Positions 45,964 through 54,004 of a stretch of 64,000 nucleotides of DNA are shown here, piece by piece. The stretch lies in NCBI GenBank assembly GCA_020633435.1, contig JACKDP010000001.1, forward strand, positions 496,001 through 560,000, in the 5' to 3' direction. The translations under genes were made by a program, and so were the position numbers. The notes under the pieces were generated by a model. It made no database searches. It was not told the origin of the DNA and was given only the letters and a program-made list of their open reading frames with translations. Every line of letters begins with the position of its first letter. Position 1 is the first letter of the stretch. The stretch is from Myxococcales bacterium (GTDB lineage: Bacteria; Myxococcota_A; Bradymonadia; UBA7976; UBA1532).

Positions 45964-47448
45964 ATGCTCGCTCGCCCCCTCCTCCCCCTCCTGACGCTGC
46001 TGCTGGGCGCAGGCGCCGCGCTCGCCGGCCCCGACATCACCCCGGTGGGGGACGGCGGCAGCTACGCCCTCACCTTCGAGAGCCGCAGCGTGCACCCGCA
46101 GAGCGCGCGGGTGGTGGCGGGCACGGCCGGCCTGGACGCCCCCGTCGAGCCCTTCCAGCGGCTCGTGGCCGTGGCCCAGTGCATCGGCACGCCGCCCCCG
46201 CTGCACGGCGGCCTGGGCGACGCCGACGATCCCCTCCCCGTCCCGGCGCTGGACTTCCCCGACGGCCCCCCGGCCCTGTGGATCCACCGCGAGCGCGCGG
46301 GGCGGGCGGCCCTGGAGAAGCGCATCCAGGAGGTGCGGGCCGGGCTGGCCCTGCGCCACCTCACGCCGGCCGAGGTGCCCGTGCACTTCGCCGCCCTGCG
46401 CTTCGCGCCCCTGATCCTCATCGAGATCAACGACTGGGCCGAGCTGGCCGCCGGCCAGCGGGCCGCCCTGCGGGGCGCCGTGGCGGCCGGCAGCGTGCTC
46501 GTCGTCGGCGGGGGCGAGGGGCCCGTGGCGGCCGACGCCCTCGCCGCCGTGCTCCCCGTCCAGGCGGGCACCGCCGAGCGGGCCGGGCCCGCCCTGACGG
46601 CCGCCCTGCAGCACGCCTCCGGCCACCGCGTGCTCACCCCCGGCCCGGGCGCCCAGGCGCGCATCCTGGCCGACGGCGCCCCGGTCCTCGTGGACGGCCC
46701 CCACGGCCTCGGCCAGGTCCGCGTCGCCGCCGTCCGCCTCACCGAGCTGGACGCGGGCGCCGTGGCCCAGGCCCTCTTCGCCGAGGCCCCCGACGCCCTG
46801 GGCACCGTGCTGGCCTGGCTGCAGGCCGCGCCGCCCCTCGCCGAGGCCCGCTCGGCGCCGCTCGCGGCCTACGCCTGGTACCTGCTGGCGGGCCTGGCCT
46901 TCCTGGGCCTCCTCGCCCGCTTCGCGCCCCGGGTCGCCGTGGTGCTCGTCGTGCCCCTGGGCGTGACGGCCGCCGTCCTGCCGCCCACCAGCGCCGACTG
47001 GACGCCCCGCGCCGGCCGCGTGCTCTACATCCGCGCTGGCGCCGAGGCCCTGGCCATCGGCACCGTCGACGTCACCCTCCAGCGCGGCGGGGCCCACGCC
47101 CTGCCCGCCGGTGGCGCCGAGATCAGCCTGGAGGACGCCCGCCCGGGCGGCGCCTGCGCCCTGCTCGCCCCCGGTCAGGCCTTCTGGGCCGTCGCCGGCG
47201 AGCCCGGCGCCCGCCGCCGCCTGACGTTCTTCGCGCTGCAGGCCGCCCCGCAGGCCGGCCCCCCCGGCGCCGAGACGCTGCCGGCCTGGCCGGCCGGTCC
47301 CCTCGCGGCCGCCCCGCTGCAGCCCGTCGAGGGGGCCAGCGTCCCGCTCGCCGGCGGCCCCGTGCAGGTGGCCGGCTGGCTCACGGACGCCACGCCCCCG
47401 GCCGCGAAGCCCCCCGCCGTCCTCGCCGCGCCGCCCGAGCCCGAGTAG
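45964..47448 (+). CDS. Membrane protein with class I amidotransferase-like periplasmic domain
   Basis: A 494-residue protein with a signal peptide (LLPLLTLLLGAGAALA). The periplasmic domain contains LILIEINDWAELAAGQRAALRGAVAAGSVLVVGGG, the pattern of glutamine-amidotransferase-like domains in BatA/DUF4350-type proteins, without the catalytic Cys-His-Glu triad. Two membrane helices follow near residues 299-340 (YAWYLLAGLAFLGLLARF and VAVVLVVPLGVTAAVL). The last third is a second soluble domain. It belongs with the permease-like and toroid genes, and the trio resembles envelope clusters in planctomycetes and myxobacteria that often also hold MoxR and DUF58 genes. Function unknown. Confidence 0.68.
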   Translation: MLARPLLPLLTLLLGAGAALAGPDITPVGDGGSYALTFESRSVHPQSARVVAGTAGLDAPVEPFQRLVAVAQCIGTPPPLHGGLGDADDPLPVPALDFPDGPPALWIHRERAGRAALEKRIQEVRAGLALRHLTPAEVPVHFAALRFAPLILIEINDWAELAAGQRAALRGAVAAGSVLVVGGGEGPVAADALAAVLPVQAGTAERAGPALTAALQHASGHRVLTPGPGAQARILADGAPVLVDGPHGLGQVRVAAVRLTELDAGAVAQALFAEAPDALGTVLAWLQAAPPLAEARSAPLAAYAWYLLAGLAFLGLLARFAPRVAVVLVVPLGVTAAVLPPTSADWTPRAGRVLYIRAGAEALAIGTVDVTLQRGGAHALPAGGAEISLEDARPGGACALLAPGQAFWAVAGEPGARRRLTFFALQAAPQAGPPGAETLPAWPAGPLAAAPLQPVEGASVPLAGGPVQVAGWLTDATPPAAKPPAVLAAPPEPE

Positions 47449-47476
47449 GCCCCCCACCGAAATCAGGAACACGATC

Positions 47477-48865
47477 ATGGCCTTGCGTCCCCTCCACACC
47501 GAGACGGCCGCCTCGCTGGCCGACCTGACCCGCCGCGGCGACGTGACCTGCGTCGAGGTCATCGAGGCCCACCTGGCCCGCATCGAGGCCGTGAACCCGG
47601 CCGTGAACGCGGCCACCGTCGTCCTGGCCGAGCCCGCCCTCGCCGCGGCCCGGGCGGCCGACGCCCTGCCCGCCGACCGGCGCGGCCCCCTGCACGGCGT
47701 GCCCTTCACGGTGAAGGAGAACATCGACTGCCTGGGCTCGCCGACGACGCACGGCCTGCCCGCCCTGCGCGGCGCCCTGCCCTACGCCGACGCCCCGACG
47801 GTGGCCCGCCTGCGCGCCGCGGGCGCCATCCCCATTGCCCGCAGCAACCTGTCCGAGCTGGCCATGCGCCTCTGCACCGACAACCCGCTGCGCGGCGCCA
47901 CCCGCAACCCCTGGGACGCGCGCCTCACGGCCGGCGGCTCCAGCGGCGGCGACGCCGTCGCCGTCGCGACGGGCATGGCGCCCCTGGGCCTGGGCAATGA
48001 CATGGGGGGCTCCCTGCGCATCCCGGCCCACTGCGCCGGCGTGGCGAGCCTCAAGCCCACGACCGGCCGCGTGCCCCACGCCGCCTCCCTGCCCCCGCAG
48101 GACTACGGCCTGGCCAGCCAGCTCATGCTCGCCCACGGCCCGATGGCCCGCAGCGTCGCCGATCTGCGCCTGGCCCTCGGCGTCCTCGCCGGCCGCGACG
48201 CCCGCGACCCGCGCTCCGTCGACGCCCCGCTGCGGGGGCCCGCCGCCCGCACCGCCGGCCTCGTCCGCCACCTGCCCGGCACGCCCCCCGCGACCGCCGC
48301 CGCCATCGCCCGCGCGGGCGACGCGCTGCGCGCCGCCGGCTGGGACGTCGAGGAGGTCGATCCCCCCGAGCTCGACCTGCTGGAGGCCGTCTGGATCGCC
48401 CTGGTAGCGGCCGACGTCGCCGCCGTCCTGCCGGCCATGCGGCCCTTCCTCTCGGCCCCGCTCATCGGCCACCTCGAGCGCCTCATGCGCCTCGATCCGG
48501 GCCTGCCCCCGCACCGCGTCCACGTCGAGCGCTCGCGCCTGGCCCGCCGCTGGTCGGGCCTGTTCGCCGACCACGCCGTCCTCGTCGGCCCCACCTGGAC
48601 GCAGCCCGTCTGGCCCGTGGACGCCGACCTCGACCCCGCCACCGGCGTCGACCTGCTGCGCGCCACCACCCGCTTCATCTTCCCGGGCAGCGCCCTCGGC
48701 CTGCCCGTCGTCACCCTGCCCCTGGGCGTCGACGACGGCCTGCCCACCACCGTCCAGATCTACGCCGACCTCTGGCGCGAGGACGCGGCCCTGGACGCCG
48801 CCGCCGCCCTCGAGGCCGCCCCCACCCTGCCCCTCGATCCGCGCGGCCTGCGCCGGTCCGGTTGA
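47477..48865 (+). CDS. Amidase signature-family hydrolase
   Basis: A 462-residue amidase. The Ser-cisSer-Lys triad is visible: Lys80 in VPFTVKENID, cis-Ser155 in AGGSSGGDA and Ser179 in GNDMGGSLRIPA. The spacing of 24 residues between the two serines is the family norm. SNLSELA and TTVQIYA are further landmarks. Overall it resembles GatA-like or general aryl/alkyl amidases; no gatB or gatC is near, so a role in Asn/Gln-tRNA formation is unlikely. The substrate cannot be read from sequence. The ATG follows a weak AGGA. Confidence 0.88.
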   Translation: MALRPLHTETAASLADLTRRGDVTCVEVIEAHLARIEAVNPAVNAATVVLAEPALAAARAADALPADRRGPLHGVPFTVKENIDCLGSPTTHGLPALRGALPYADAPTVARLRAAGAIPIARSNLSELAMRLCTDNPLRGATRNPWDARLTAGGSSGGDAVAVATGMAPLGLGNDMGGSLRIPAHCAGVASLKPTTGRVPHAASLPPQDYGLASQLMLAHGPMARSVADLRLALGVLAGRDARDPRSVDAPLRGPAARTAGLVRHLPGTPPATAAAIARAGDALRAAGWDVEEVDPPELDLLEAVWIALVAADVAAVLPAMRPFLSAPLIGHLERLMRLDPGLPPHRVHVERSRLARRWSGLFADHAVLVGPTWTQPVWPVDADLDPATGVDLLRATTRFIFPGSALGLPVVTLPLGVDDGLPTTVQIYADLWREDAALDAAAALEAAPTLPLDPRGLRRSG

Positions 48866-48890
48866 AGTCCACGGCCGGGGCCGCTAGCCT
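48862..48890 (+). promoter_or_regulatory. Sigma70-type promoter giving a leaderless queE transcript
   Basis: TTGAAG, 17 bases, TAGCCT. The -10 box ends 8 bases before the queE GTG, so transcription would start at or next to the start codon. The promoter overlaps the end of the amidase gene by four bases. Confidence 0.6.
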
Positions 48891-48898
48891 CCCGCGCC

Positions 48899-49543
48899 GT
48901 GCGCCTCAAGATCACCGAGACCTTCTTCAGCATCCAGGGCGAGAGCACCTTCGCCGGCCGCCCGTCCGCCTTCGTGCGGCTGACCGGCTGCGACCTGCGC
49001 TGCACCTGGTGCGACTCCACCTACACCTTCACCGGCGGCGGCTGGCGGACGATCGACGAGATCATGAGCGAGATCGAGGCCTTCGGGGCCGATCTCGTCT
49101 GCGTGACTGGCGGCGAGCCCCTGCTGCAGAAGGCCGTGCACCCGCTGATGGAGCGCCTGCTCGACGCGGGCCTGACCGTCACGCTGGAGACGGGCGGCCA
49201 CCGCGACGTGAGCGGCGTCGACCCCCGCGTGCACCGCATCGTGGACCTGAAGGCCCCGGCGTCGGGCGAGGTGGAGAAGAACCACTGGCCCAACCTGGCG
49301 GTCCTCGGCCGCCGCGACGAGGTCAAGTGCGTCCTGGCCGACCGCGCCGACTACGAGTGGGCCCGCGCCATCGTGCGCGAGCACGCCCTGGCCACCCGGG
49401 TGGCGGCCATCCTCTTCAGCCCCGTGCACGGACGGCTCGCGGGCGATACCCTGGCCGCCTGGGTGCTGGAGGATCGCCTGCCGGTCCGCCTCCAGCTCCA
49501 GCTGCACAAGTACCTGTGGGGAGCCGATGCGCGAGGGGTCTGA
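48899..49543 (+). CDS. queE: 7-carboxy-7-deazaguanine synthase
   Basis: A 214-residue radical-SAM enzyme of the queuosine (7-deazaguanine) pathway. The cluster-binding Cys31, Cys35 and Cys38 are in [11 protein letters not shown]. The substrate loop [17 protein letters not shown] opens the protein and VTGGEPLLQ is the SAM-binding motif. GTG start, with no room for a ribosome site if the promoter call is right. It overlaps queC by 17 bases. The pathway partners queD and folE are not in the window. Confidence 0.96.
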   Translation: MRLKITETFFSIQGESTFAGRPSAFVRLTGCDLRCTWCDSTYTFTGGGWRTIDEIMSEIEAFGADLVCVTGGEPLLQKAVHPLMERLLDAGLTVTLETGGHRDVSGVDPRVHRIVDLKAPASGEVEKNHWPNLAVLGRRDEVKCVLADRADYEWARAIVREHALATRVAAILFSPVHGRLAGDTLAAWVLEDRLPVRLQLQLHKYLWGADARGV

Positions 49544-50231
49544 GAAGCGGGCGGTGGTGCTGCTGAGCGGCGGCCTGGACTCGGCCACCGTGCTGGCCGA
49601 GGCCGTGGCCACGGGCCGGCAGGTCACCGCCTTGTCATTCCGCTACGGGCAGCGCCACGAGCACGAGCTGCAGGCGGCCGCCCGCGTCGCCGCGGCCTTC
49701 GGCGTCACCGACCATGTCATCGCCACCATCGACCTGGGCATCTTCGGGGGCTCAGCGCTGACGGACGCCGGCCTGGCCGTGCCCCACGGCCGCTCCGAGG
49801 CCGACATGGGCGAGGGCATCCCCATCACCTATGTGCCCGCCCGCAATACGATCTTCCTCTCGTTCGCCCTGGCCCTGGCCGAGGTGCGCGGCGCCGAGGA
49901 GATCCACCTGGGCATCAACGCGGTGGACTACTCGGGCTACCCCGACTGCCGCCCCGAGTACCTGGCCGCCTTCCAGGCCATGGCCGCCCTGGCCACGCGC
50001 CAGGGCGTCGAGGGCGCGCCCGTCCGCCTCGTGGCCCCGCTGGTGCTGCTGTCCAAGGCCGACATCGTCCGCCGCGGGGTGAGCCTGGGCGTCGACTACG
50101 CCCTCACCCACTCCTGCTACGACCCCGCCCCCGACGGCGGCGCCTGCGGCGACTGCGACGCCTGCGTCCTGCGGCGCCGGGGCTTCGCGGAGGCGGGCGT
50201 CGACGATCCGACCCGCTACGCCGCCCGGTGA
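49527..50231 (+). CDS. queC: 7-cyano-7-deazaguanine synthase
   Basis: A 234-residue ATP-dependent enzyme converting 7-carboxy-7-deazaguanine to preQ0. The P-loop SGGLDS is at residues 14-19 and the zinc site is THSCYDP…[11 protein letters not shown]. The start overlaps queE by 17 bases, indicating coupling. The product feeds queuosine in tRNA, or 7-deazaguanine DNA modification in some phage and defence systems; no dpd genes are visible. The stop overlaps the next GTG (GTGA). Confidence 0.96.
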   Translation: MREGSEKRAVVLLSGGLDSATVLAEAVATGRQVTALSFRYGQRHEHELQAAARVAAAFGVTDHVIATIDLGIFGGSALTDAGLAVPHGRSEADMGEGIPITYVPARNTIFLSFALALAEVRGAEEIHLGINAVDYSGYPDCRPEYLAAFQAMAALATRQGVEGAPVRLVAPLVLLSKADIVRRGVSLGVDYALTHSCYDPAPDGGACGDCDACVLRRRGFAEAGVDDPTRYAAR

Positions 50232-50830
50232 GGCGCGCGGCGACCCTGGCGGTGGCGCTGCTGGCCGGCGCCTGCACCAACACCTCCCGCAAGACCGGGG
50301 ACGCCCCGCCCGAGGGGCTGCCCTGGCTCGCCACCACCTACGCCGTCGAGCTCACCCTGGTGGGCAGCGACTGCCACCCCGGCGGCCAGGATCCCGAGGT
50401 CCGCCCGGCGACGGCCGAGATCTACCAGGACGGCGACTACGTGGAGTGGCGGCAGCTGAGCACCGCCGTCGACGGCGACTTCTGGTACCTGACGGGGGCC
50501 CTCTGCCCCCGCGATGGCGGCAGCGTCCTGCGCCTCGCCGGCGGCCGGCGCGACACCGTCAACGGCTGCCAGGCCCGCACCACCATCCCCGCGGTGGGCG
50601 AGCCGAACCTGGACGACCCCTGCGCGGGCGACGGCCGCCTGGAGCTGGTGCCCGATGAGGACGGCTGCGGCGGGCTGCACCTGGCCGAGGCCTCGGCCCA
50701 GGCGCGCATCAGCTTCCACCGCGACTGCTCCTGGAAGAGCGCCTGCACCCTCGAGCTGACCCTGAAGGCCACGCCGCTGACGCGGGATCCCCGCGCGCCG
50801 GCGCCGCCGGAGGGCTGCGCCACGCCCTGA
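50228..50830 (+). CDS. Lipoprotein of unknown function
   Basis: A 200-residue protein beginning with a GTG that overlaps the queC stop. The signal peptide is short ([10 protein letters not shown]). The mature domain is beta-rich with six or more cysteines ([36 protein letters not shown]). Link to queuosine synthesis is not expected; it probably just shares the transcript. The 164 bases downstream to the convergent small ORF contain GC dyads but no clear terminator. Confidence 0.7.
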   Translation: MRRAATLAVALLAGACTNTSRKTGDAPPEGLPWLATTYAVELTLVGSDCHPGGQDPEVRPATAEIYQDGDYVEWRQLSTAVDGDFWYLTGALCPRDGGSVLRLAGGRRDTVNGCQARTTIPAVGEPNLDDPCAGDGRLELVPDEDGCGGLHLAEASAQARISFHRDCSWKSACTLELTLKATPLTRDPRAPAPPEGCATP

Positions 50831-50994
50831 CGGGCCGCTGGCTCGCCCCGGGGCATCCGCTTCGTCGAGTGGGTGCAAGCGCAGCGAGCGCGGCGCGCTC
50901 TGCGCGGCGACCAGGCGCGGGCGCGCCGGTCACCGGGCCGCGGCGGCCACCCCACCGGGGCGCCGCGCGGACAGACCTCCGCGACCTCCGGACG

Positions 50995-51201
50995 TCAGGC
51001 GCGCCGGTAGAAGATCACGATGGTCAGGCAGTGGAACTGACGGTCGCTGGACTGGCGCACCACGGTGTCGACCACCTGGATGTCGCCCTGCTGCTCGAGC
51101 CAGGTGGTGATCACCTCGCCGAGGTCCGCGCGCTCCATGGCCTTGGTGGCCGTGAAGACCTTGACCGCCGTATAGCCCGCCGAGGGCGGGCCGTCCGTCA
51201 A
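50995..51201 (-). CDS. Small protein coupled to rpsU
   Basis: A 68-residue protein starting at a TTG that overlaps the rpsU stop (TTGA), so its translation depends on S21 translation. Predicted alternation of strands and one helix (AVKVFTATKAMERADLGEVITTWLEQ … FHCLTIVIFYRRA) suggests a compact alpha/beta fold. No known family was recognised. Constant coupling to S21 would make a translation- or stress-related role plausible. Confidence 0.6.
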   Translation of the reverse strand: MTDGPPSAGYTAVKVFTATKAMERADLGEVITTWLEQQGDIQVVDTVVRQSSDRQFHCLTIVIFYRRA

Positions 51202-51434
51202 GTACGGACCCGCTGCGCCCGACGCCGCTCCTTGCGGCGGCGACGCTCGGCCTCGCGCTGCTTGCGCTTCCGCTTGACCGAGGGCTTCTCGTAGAAGCGG
51301 CGGCGCTTCAGCTCCTTGTAGATGCCCTCATGGGCCACCTTGCGCTTGAGGGCCTTGATGGCGCGCTCGACATTGTCACCTTCGACGGCGACCTCGAGGG
51401 GCCGAAGCACGAGCTCGTTCTGGCTCAAGGACAT
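51198..51434 (-). CDS. rpsU: 30S ribosomal protein S21
   Basis: A 78-residue basic protein. ERAIKALKRKVAHEGIYKEL and RRRFYEKPSVKRKRKQREAERRRRKE are typical of bS21. The N-terminus is about ten residues longer than usual. The ATG at 51434 is preferred over the GTG at 51437 because it sits better behind AAGGAAGG. bS21 sits near the 3' end of 16S rRNA and affects initiation. The gene has its own strong promoter. Confidence 0.95.
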   Translation of the reverse strand: MSLSQNELVLRPLEVAVEGDNVERAIKALKRKVAHEGIYKELKRRRFYEKPSVKRKRKQREAERRRRKERRRAQRVRT

Positions 51435-51498
51435 CACCTTCCTTCAGAAACGGACACCAGCCGGGGCCCCACGGGCCACCGGGCGACGAAGCCGCGGC

Positions 51499-51527
51499 AG
51501 GATAGAGAGCCGGCCCTGAGGTGTCAA
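51499..51527 (-). promoter_or_regulatory. Sigma70-type promoter of rpsU
   Basis: Minus strand TTGACA, 17 bases, TATCCT, giving a 5' leader of about 58 bases. Confidence 0.85.
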
Positions 51528-51622
51528 GCCGGTTTGCGTCTCTGGGCTGCGAGAATATCGCGCCCGCCACCGGCACGATAACCAGAGCCACACACCCATG
51601 AAATCATTGAGGAAAGCCCAGG

Positions 51623-52552
51623 CTAGCGGCAGGCGGCGTTGTCGGGGGTGCTGCGGTTGACGGCGCCCATCTCTTCGATCACCGCCAGGCTGCTGCGCAG
51701 CTCGTCGCACTCGACCTGCCCATCGCCGTCCAGATCGAGGTTCAGCGGGGCCCCGCCCCGGCCGTCGACGCGCAGCATCACGAAGTGCCCCGGCGTCGGG
51801 CTGGGCACGATGTCGGCCCCCGCGCGGCACAGCGGGCTGGTGGCGTCGAGCACGCTCTGGTCGACGCGCACCGCGGCCACCCCGGCGAAGCGCCCCGGCG
51901 CCTCGCGCACGCCCTCCACCCGCACCCGCGTCCGCTGGGCCACCCGCACCTCGCAGACGGGCTCGCCCAGGCCGTTCGTGGTCACGAACGTCACCCCCGG
52001 CTCCCCGTCGCCGTCGGCGTCCGTCACCCGCGGATCGTCCACCGCCGTCGGCGGCACCGCGTCGGCCCCGATGGCCGCCATGCCCCAGTAGTCGACGAAC
52101 TCGCTGCCCAGGTAGGGGGCGCCCACGTCGTCGCCCAGCACATAGGCCGAGGTGTCGCGGGGCTCCAGGGCGTCCGCCACGGTGTCGGGCACCGTCGAGC
52201 GCAGCCCCCCCACCAGCGGGCTCAGCTCCCCGCGGCAGATCTTGAGCCGCTCCCGCAGCGCGCGCGCCCCGTCGCCGGCGTCCCCCTCCTCCAGCACGTC
52301 CAGCAGGTAGAAGTTCCAGACCAGGTTCTCCACCTGCGTGCCGATGGCCGACATGCACTGCGGCCCCTCGACGAAGAGCACCCAGCGGCCCACCAGCGAC
52401 GTCGCGCCGGCGTCCGCCTCCCCCGCCCCCGCCTCCCGGCGGCCCCCGTCCGCCACGCCCCCGTCGATCTGATCGGGGAAGTGGGACGTGCCCGCCGTCA
52501 GCTCCTCGCAGCCCAGCAGCGCCAGGGCCAGGCCGATCGCGCGCGCGCTCAT
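51623..52552 (-). CDS. Lipoprotein with EF-hand/dockerin-like calcium loops
   Basis: A 309-residue protein. The ATG at 52552 overlaps the stop of the porin gene (TGATG). The signal peptide is AIGLALALLGC. The middle is a globular domain without a recognised family (SLVGRWVLFVEGPQCMSAIG, WNFYLLDVLEEG). Two DxDxDG-type loops follow: TDADGDGEPG and DLDGDGQVECDEL, the second a full EF-hand-like calcium loop near the C-terminus. It is probably on the outer membrane and functions with the FadL-like porin encoded just upstream in the same unit. Confidence 0.72.
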   Translation of the reverse strand: MSARAIGLALALLGCEELTAGTSHFPDQIDGGVADGGRREAGAGEADAGATSLVGRWVLFVEGPQCMSAIGTQVENLVWNFYLLDVLEEGDAGDGARALRERLKICRGELSPLVGGLRSTVPDTVADALEPRDTSAYVLGDDVGAPYLGSEFVDYWGMAAIGADAVPPTAVDDPRVTDADGDGEPGVTFVTTNGLGEPVCEVRVAQRTRVRVEGVREAPGRFAGVAAVRVDQSVLDATSPLCRAGADIVPSPTPGHFVMLRVDGRGGAPLNLDLDGDGQVECDELRSSLAVIEEMGAVNRSTPDNAACR

Positions 52553-53937
52553 CAGAACCTCCACCGCAGATCCACGGACGCCGCCACCAGGTAGCCGCCG
52601 TGGGTGTAGCCCGGGAAGCCCGGGGAGCCCGTCTGCAGACCCCGCGTCTCGGCCGCCGAGAGCAGCGGCGTGTCCTCCGCCAGGTCCGGCGACTCGTCGC
52701 AGAGCGCCCGCACCCCGGGCGCGCAGTCGGGGTAGGCCCCGCGCGCCTTGCGCGTCTCCTCGGTGAGGAGCGCCTGCACCTGGAAGGCGATGTCGAGCGT
52801 CAGGTCCTGGCCGAACACCTGCAGATCCCGCCCGGCCCCGAAGCCGAAGCCCACGCGGTCGTTGTCCACGTAGCTCGTCCGCCCCGTCTGGGTGGGCACC
52901 GGGCTGGGCGTGAACGAGACCCCCGCGCGGGCGAACGTGCGCTCCCCCACCGGCCACTCCAGCGCCGCCTTGGCGTCCACCGTGTCGTCGAAGCCCCCGG
53001 ATTCATTGTGGTTGTCGGTGTAGCGGCTCCACGCGCGGTAGGTGCCCTCCAGGCTCGCCGTGAAGCCCCCCTCGGCCACCCAGGCCACGCCGAGCGTCGC
53101 CCGCAGGGGCGAGAAGGCCGTCACCAGGTCCAGCTCCTGGAAGACGACGCCCTGCTCCTCGTCGCCGCGCACCTGCACCTCGCTGCGCCCGTGGATGCGG
53201 GTGCGCACCTCGTCCTGGAACGCCACCCCCACCCGCAGCTGCTCGAAGGGCTGCACCTGCAGGCCCGCCGTCAGCGCGCGGCTGAACTCCGTCCCCACGC
53301 GCGCGTTGATGTCCACCTGCGTCAGGTCGGTGGCCGAGCGCGCGTAGACGGGCGCCGTCACCTTGGCCCCCGGCAGGATCATCAGCCCCAGCCCCATGGA
53401 CAGCCAGCTCCGCAGCCGCCACGCCAGCGCGAAGGTGATGACCTCGCTCTCCAGGCGCTCCCCCAGCAGCTCGTAGTGCAGCCGGTTGGAGAAGGCCTGC
53501 TCGCGCTCGTCGGCGAAGTGGGTGTTCAGCGAGGCGAAGCCCTCGAACGGCACGAAGGCCGCCACGCCGACGGCCAGATCCTCGGAGAACGGGTGGGCGC
53601 TCAGGCCCAGCAGCGCCCCCGCCGTGCCCGGCGGCTCCACCGTGTCGGCGCGCGCCGAGGGGTTCGCCCCGTAGCCCTTGGGATCGTAGCCCAGGGGCCG
53701 CGGCGTCAGCAGGATGGACGTGCGGTTGAACAGGCCGGTGACGCCCACGATGAACGCGGACGGCGACTCCGTGAGGCCCGCGGGGTTGTGGAACGCCGCC
53801 ATGGCGTCCCCCGCGAGGGCCGCCACGGCGCCGGCCATGGCCTGGCTGCGCGCGCCGGCCCCGAAGACGTCGAAGAGGTTGGCGTGGGCCGGCCCGGCGA
53901 GGGCGGTGGCGGCCAGGGTGAGCGCGAGGCGACGCAT
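52552..53937 (-). CDS. OmpP1/FadL-family outer-membrane transporter
   Basis: A 461-residue outer-membrane barrel. The ATG follows GGAGGG and opens a signal peptide (LALTLAATALAGPAHA). The N-terminal signature GAGARSQAMAGAVAALAGDAMAAFHNPAGL, with its NPAGL, is the FadL/TodX hallmark. The C-terminus ends SVDLRWRF, a classical terminal strand with Phe for BAM recognition. FadL proteins pass hydrophobic compounds such as fatty acids or aromatics. Its coupling to a calcium-loop lipoprotein is noteworthy. Confidence 0.9.
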   Translation of the reverse strand: MRRLALTLAATALAGPAHANLFDVFGAGARSQAMAGAVAALAGDAMAAFHNPAGLTESPSAFIVGVTGLFNRTSILLTPRPLGYDPKGYGANPSARADTVEPPGTAGALLGLSAHPFSEDLAVGVAAFVPFEGFASLNTHFADEREQAFSNRLHYELLGERLESEVITFALAWRLRSWLSMGLGLMILPGAKVTAPVYARSATDLTQVDINARVGTEFSRALTAGLQVQPFEQLRVGVAFQDEVRTRIHGRSEVQVRGDEEQGVVFQELDLVTAFSPLRATLGVAWVAEGGFTASLEGTYRAWSRYTDNHNESGGFDDTVDAKAALEWPVGERTFARAGVSFTPSPVPTQTGRTSYVDNDRVGFGFGAGRDLQVFGQDLTLDIAFQVQALLTEETRKARGAYPDCAPGVRALCDESPDLAEDTPLLSAAETRGLQTGSPGFPGYTHGGYLVAASVDLRWRF

Positions 53938-54004
53938 GGGCCCTCCAGGCGACAAGGGGCCGCGAGGTAGCACAGGCGCGGCCGGGCCGGGAAGCCCCGC
54001 CGCC

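Noticed and set aside
50831..50994. Terminator or RNA gene in the convergent gap
   Set aside because: Several GC dyads overlap, but none has a dominant stem or T run and no RNA family was recognised.
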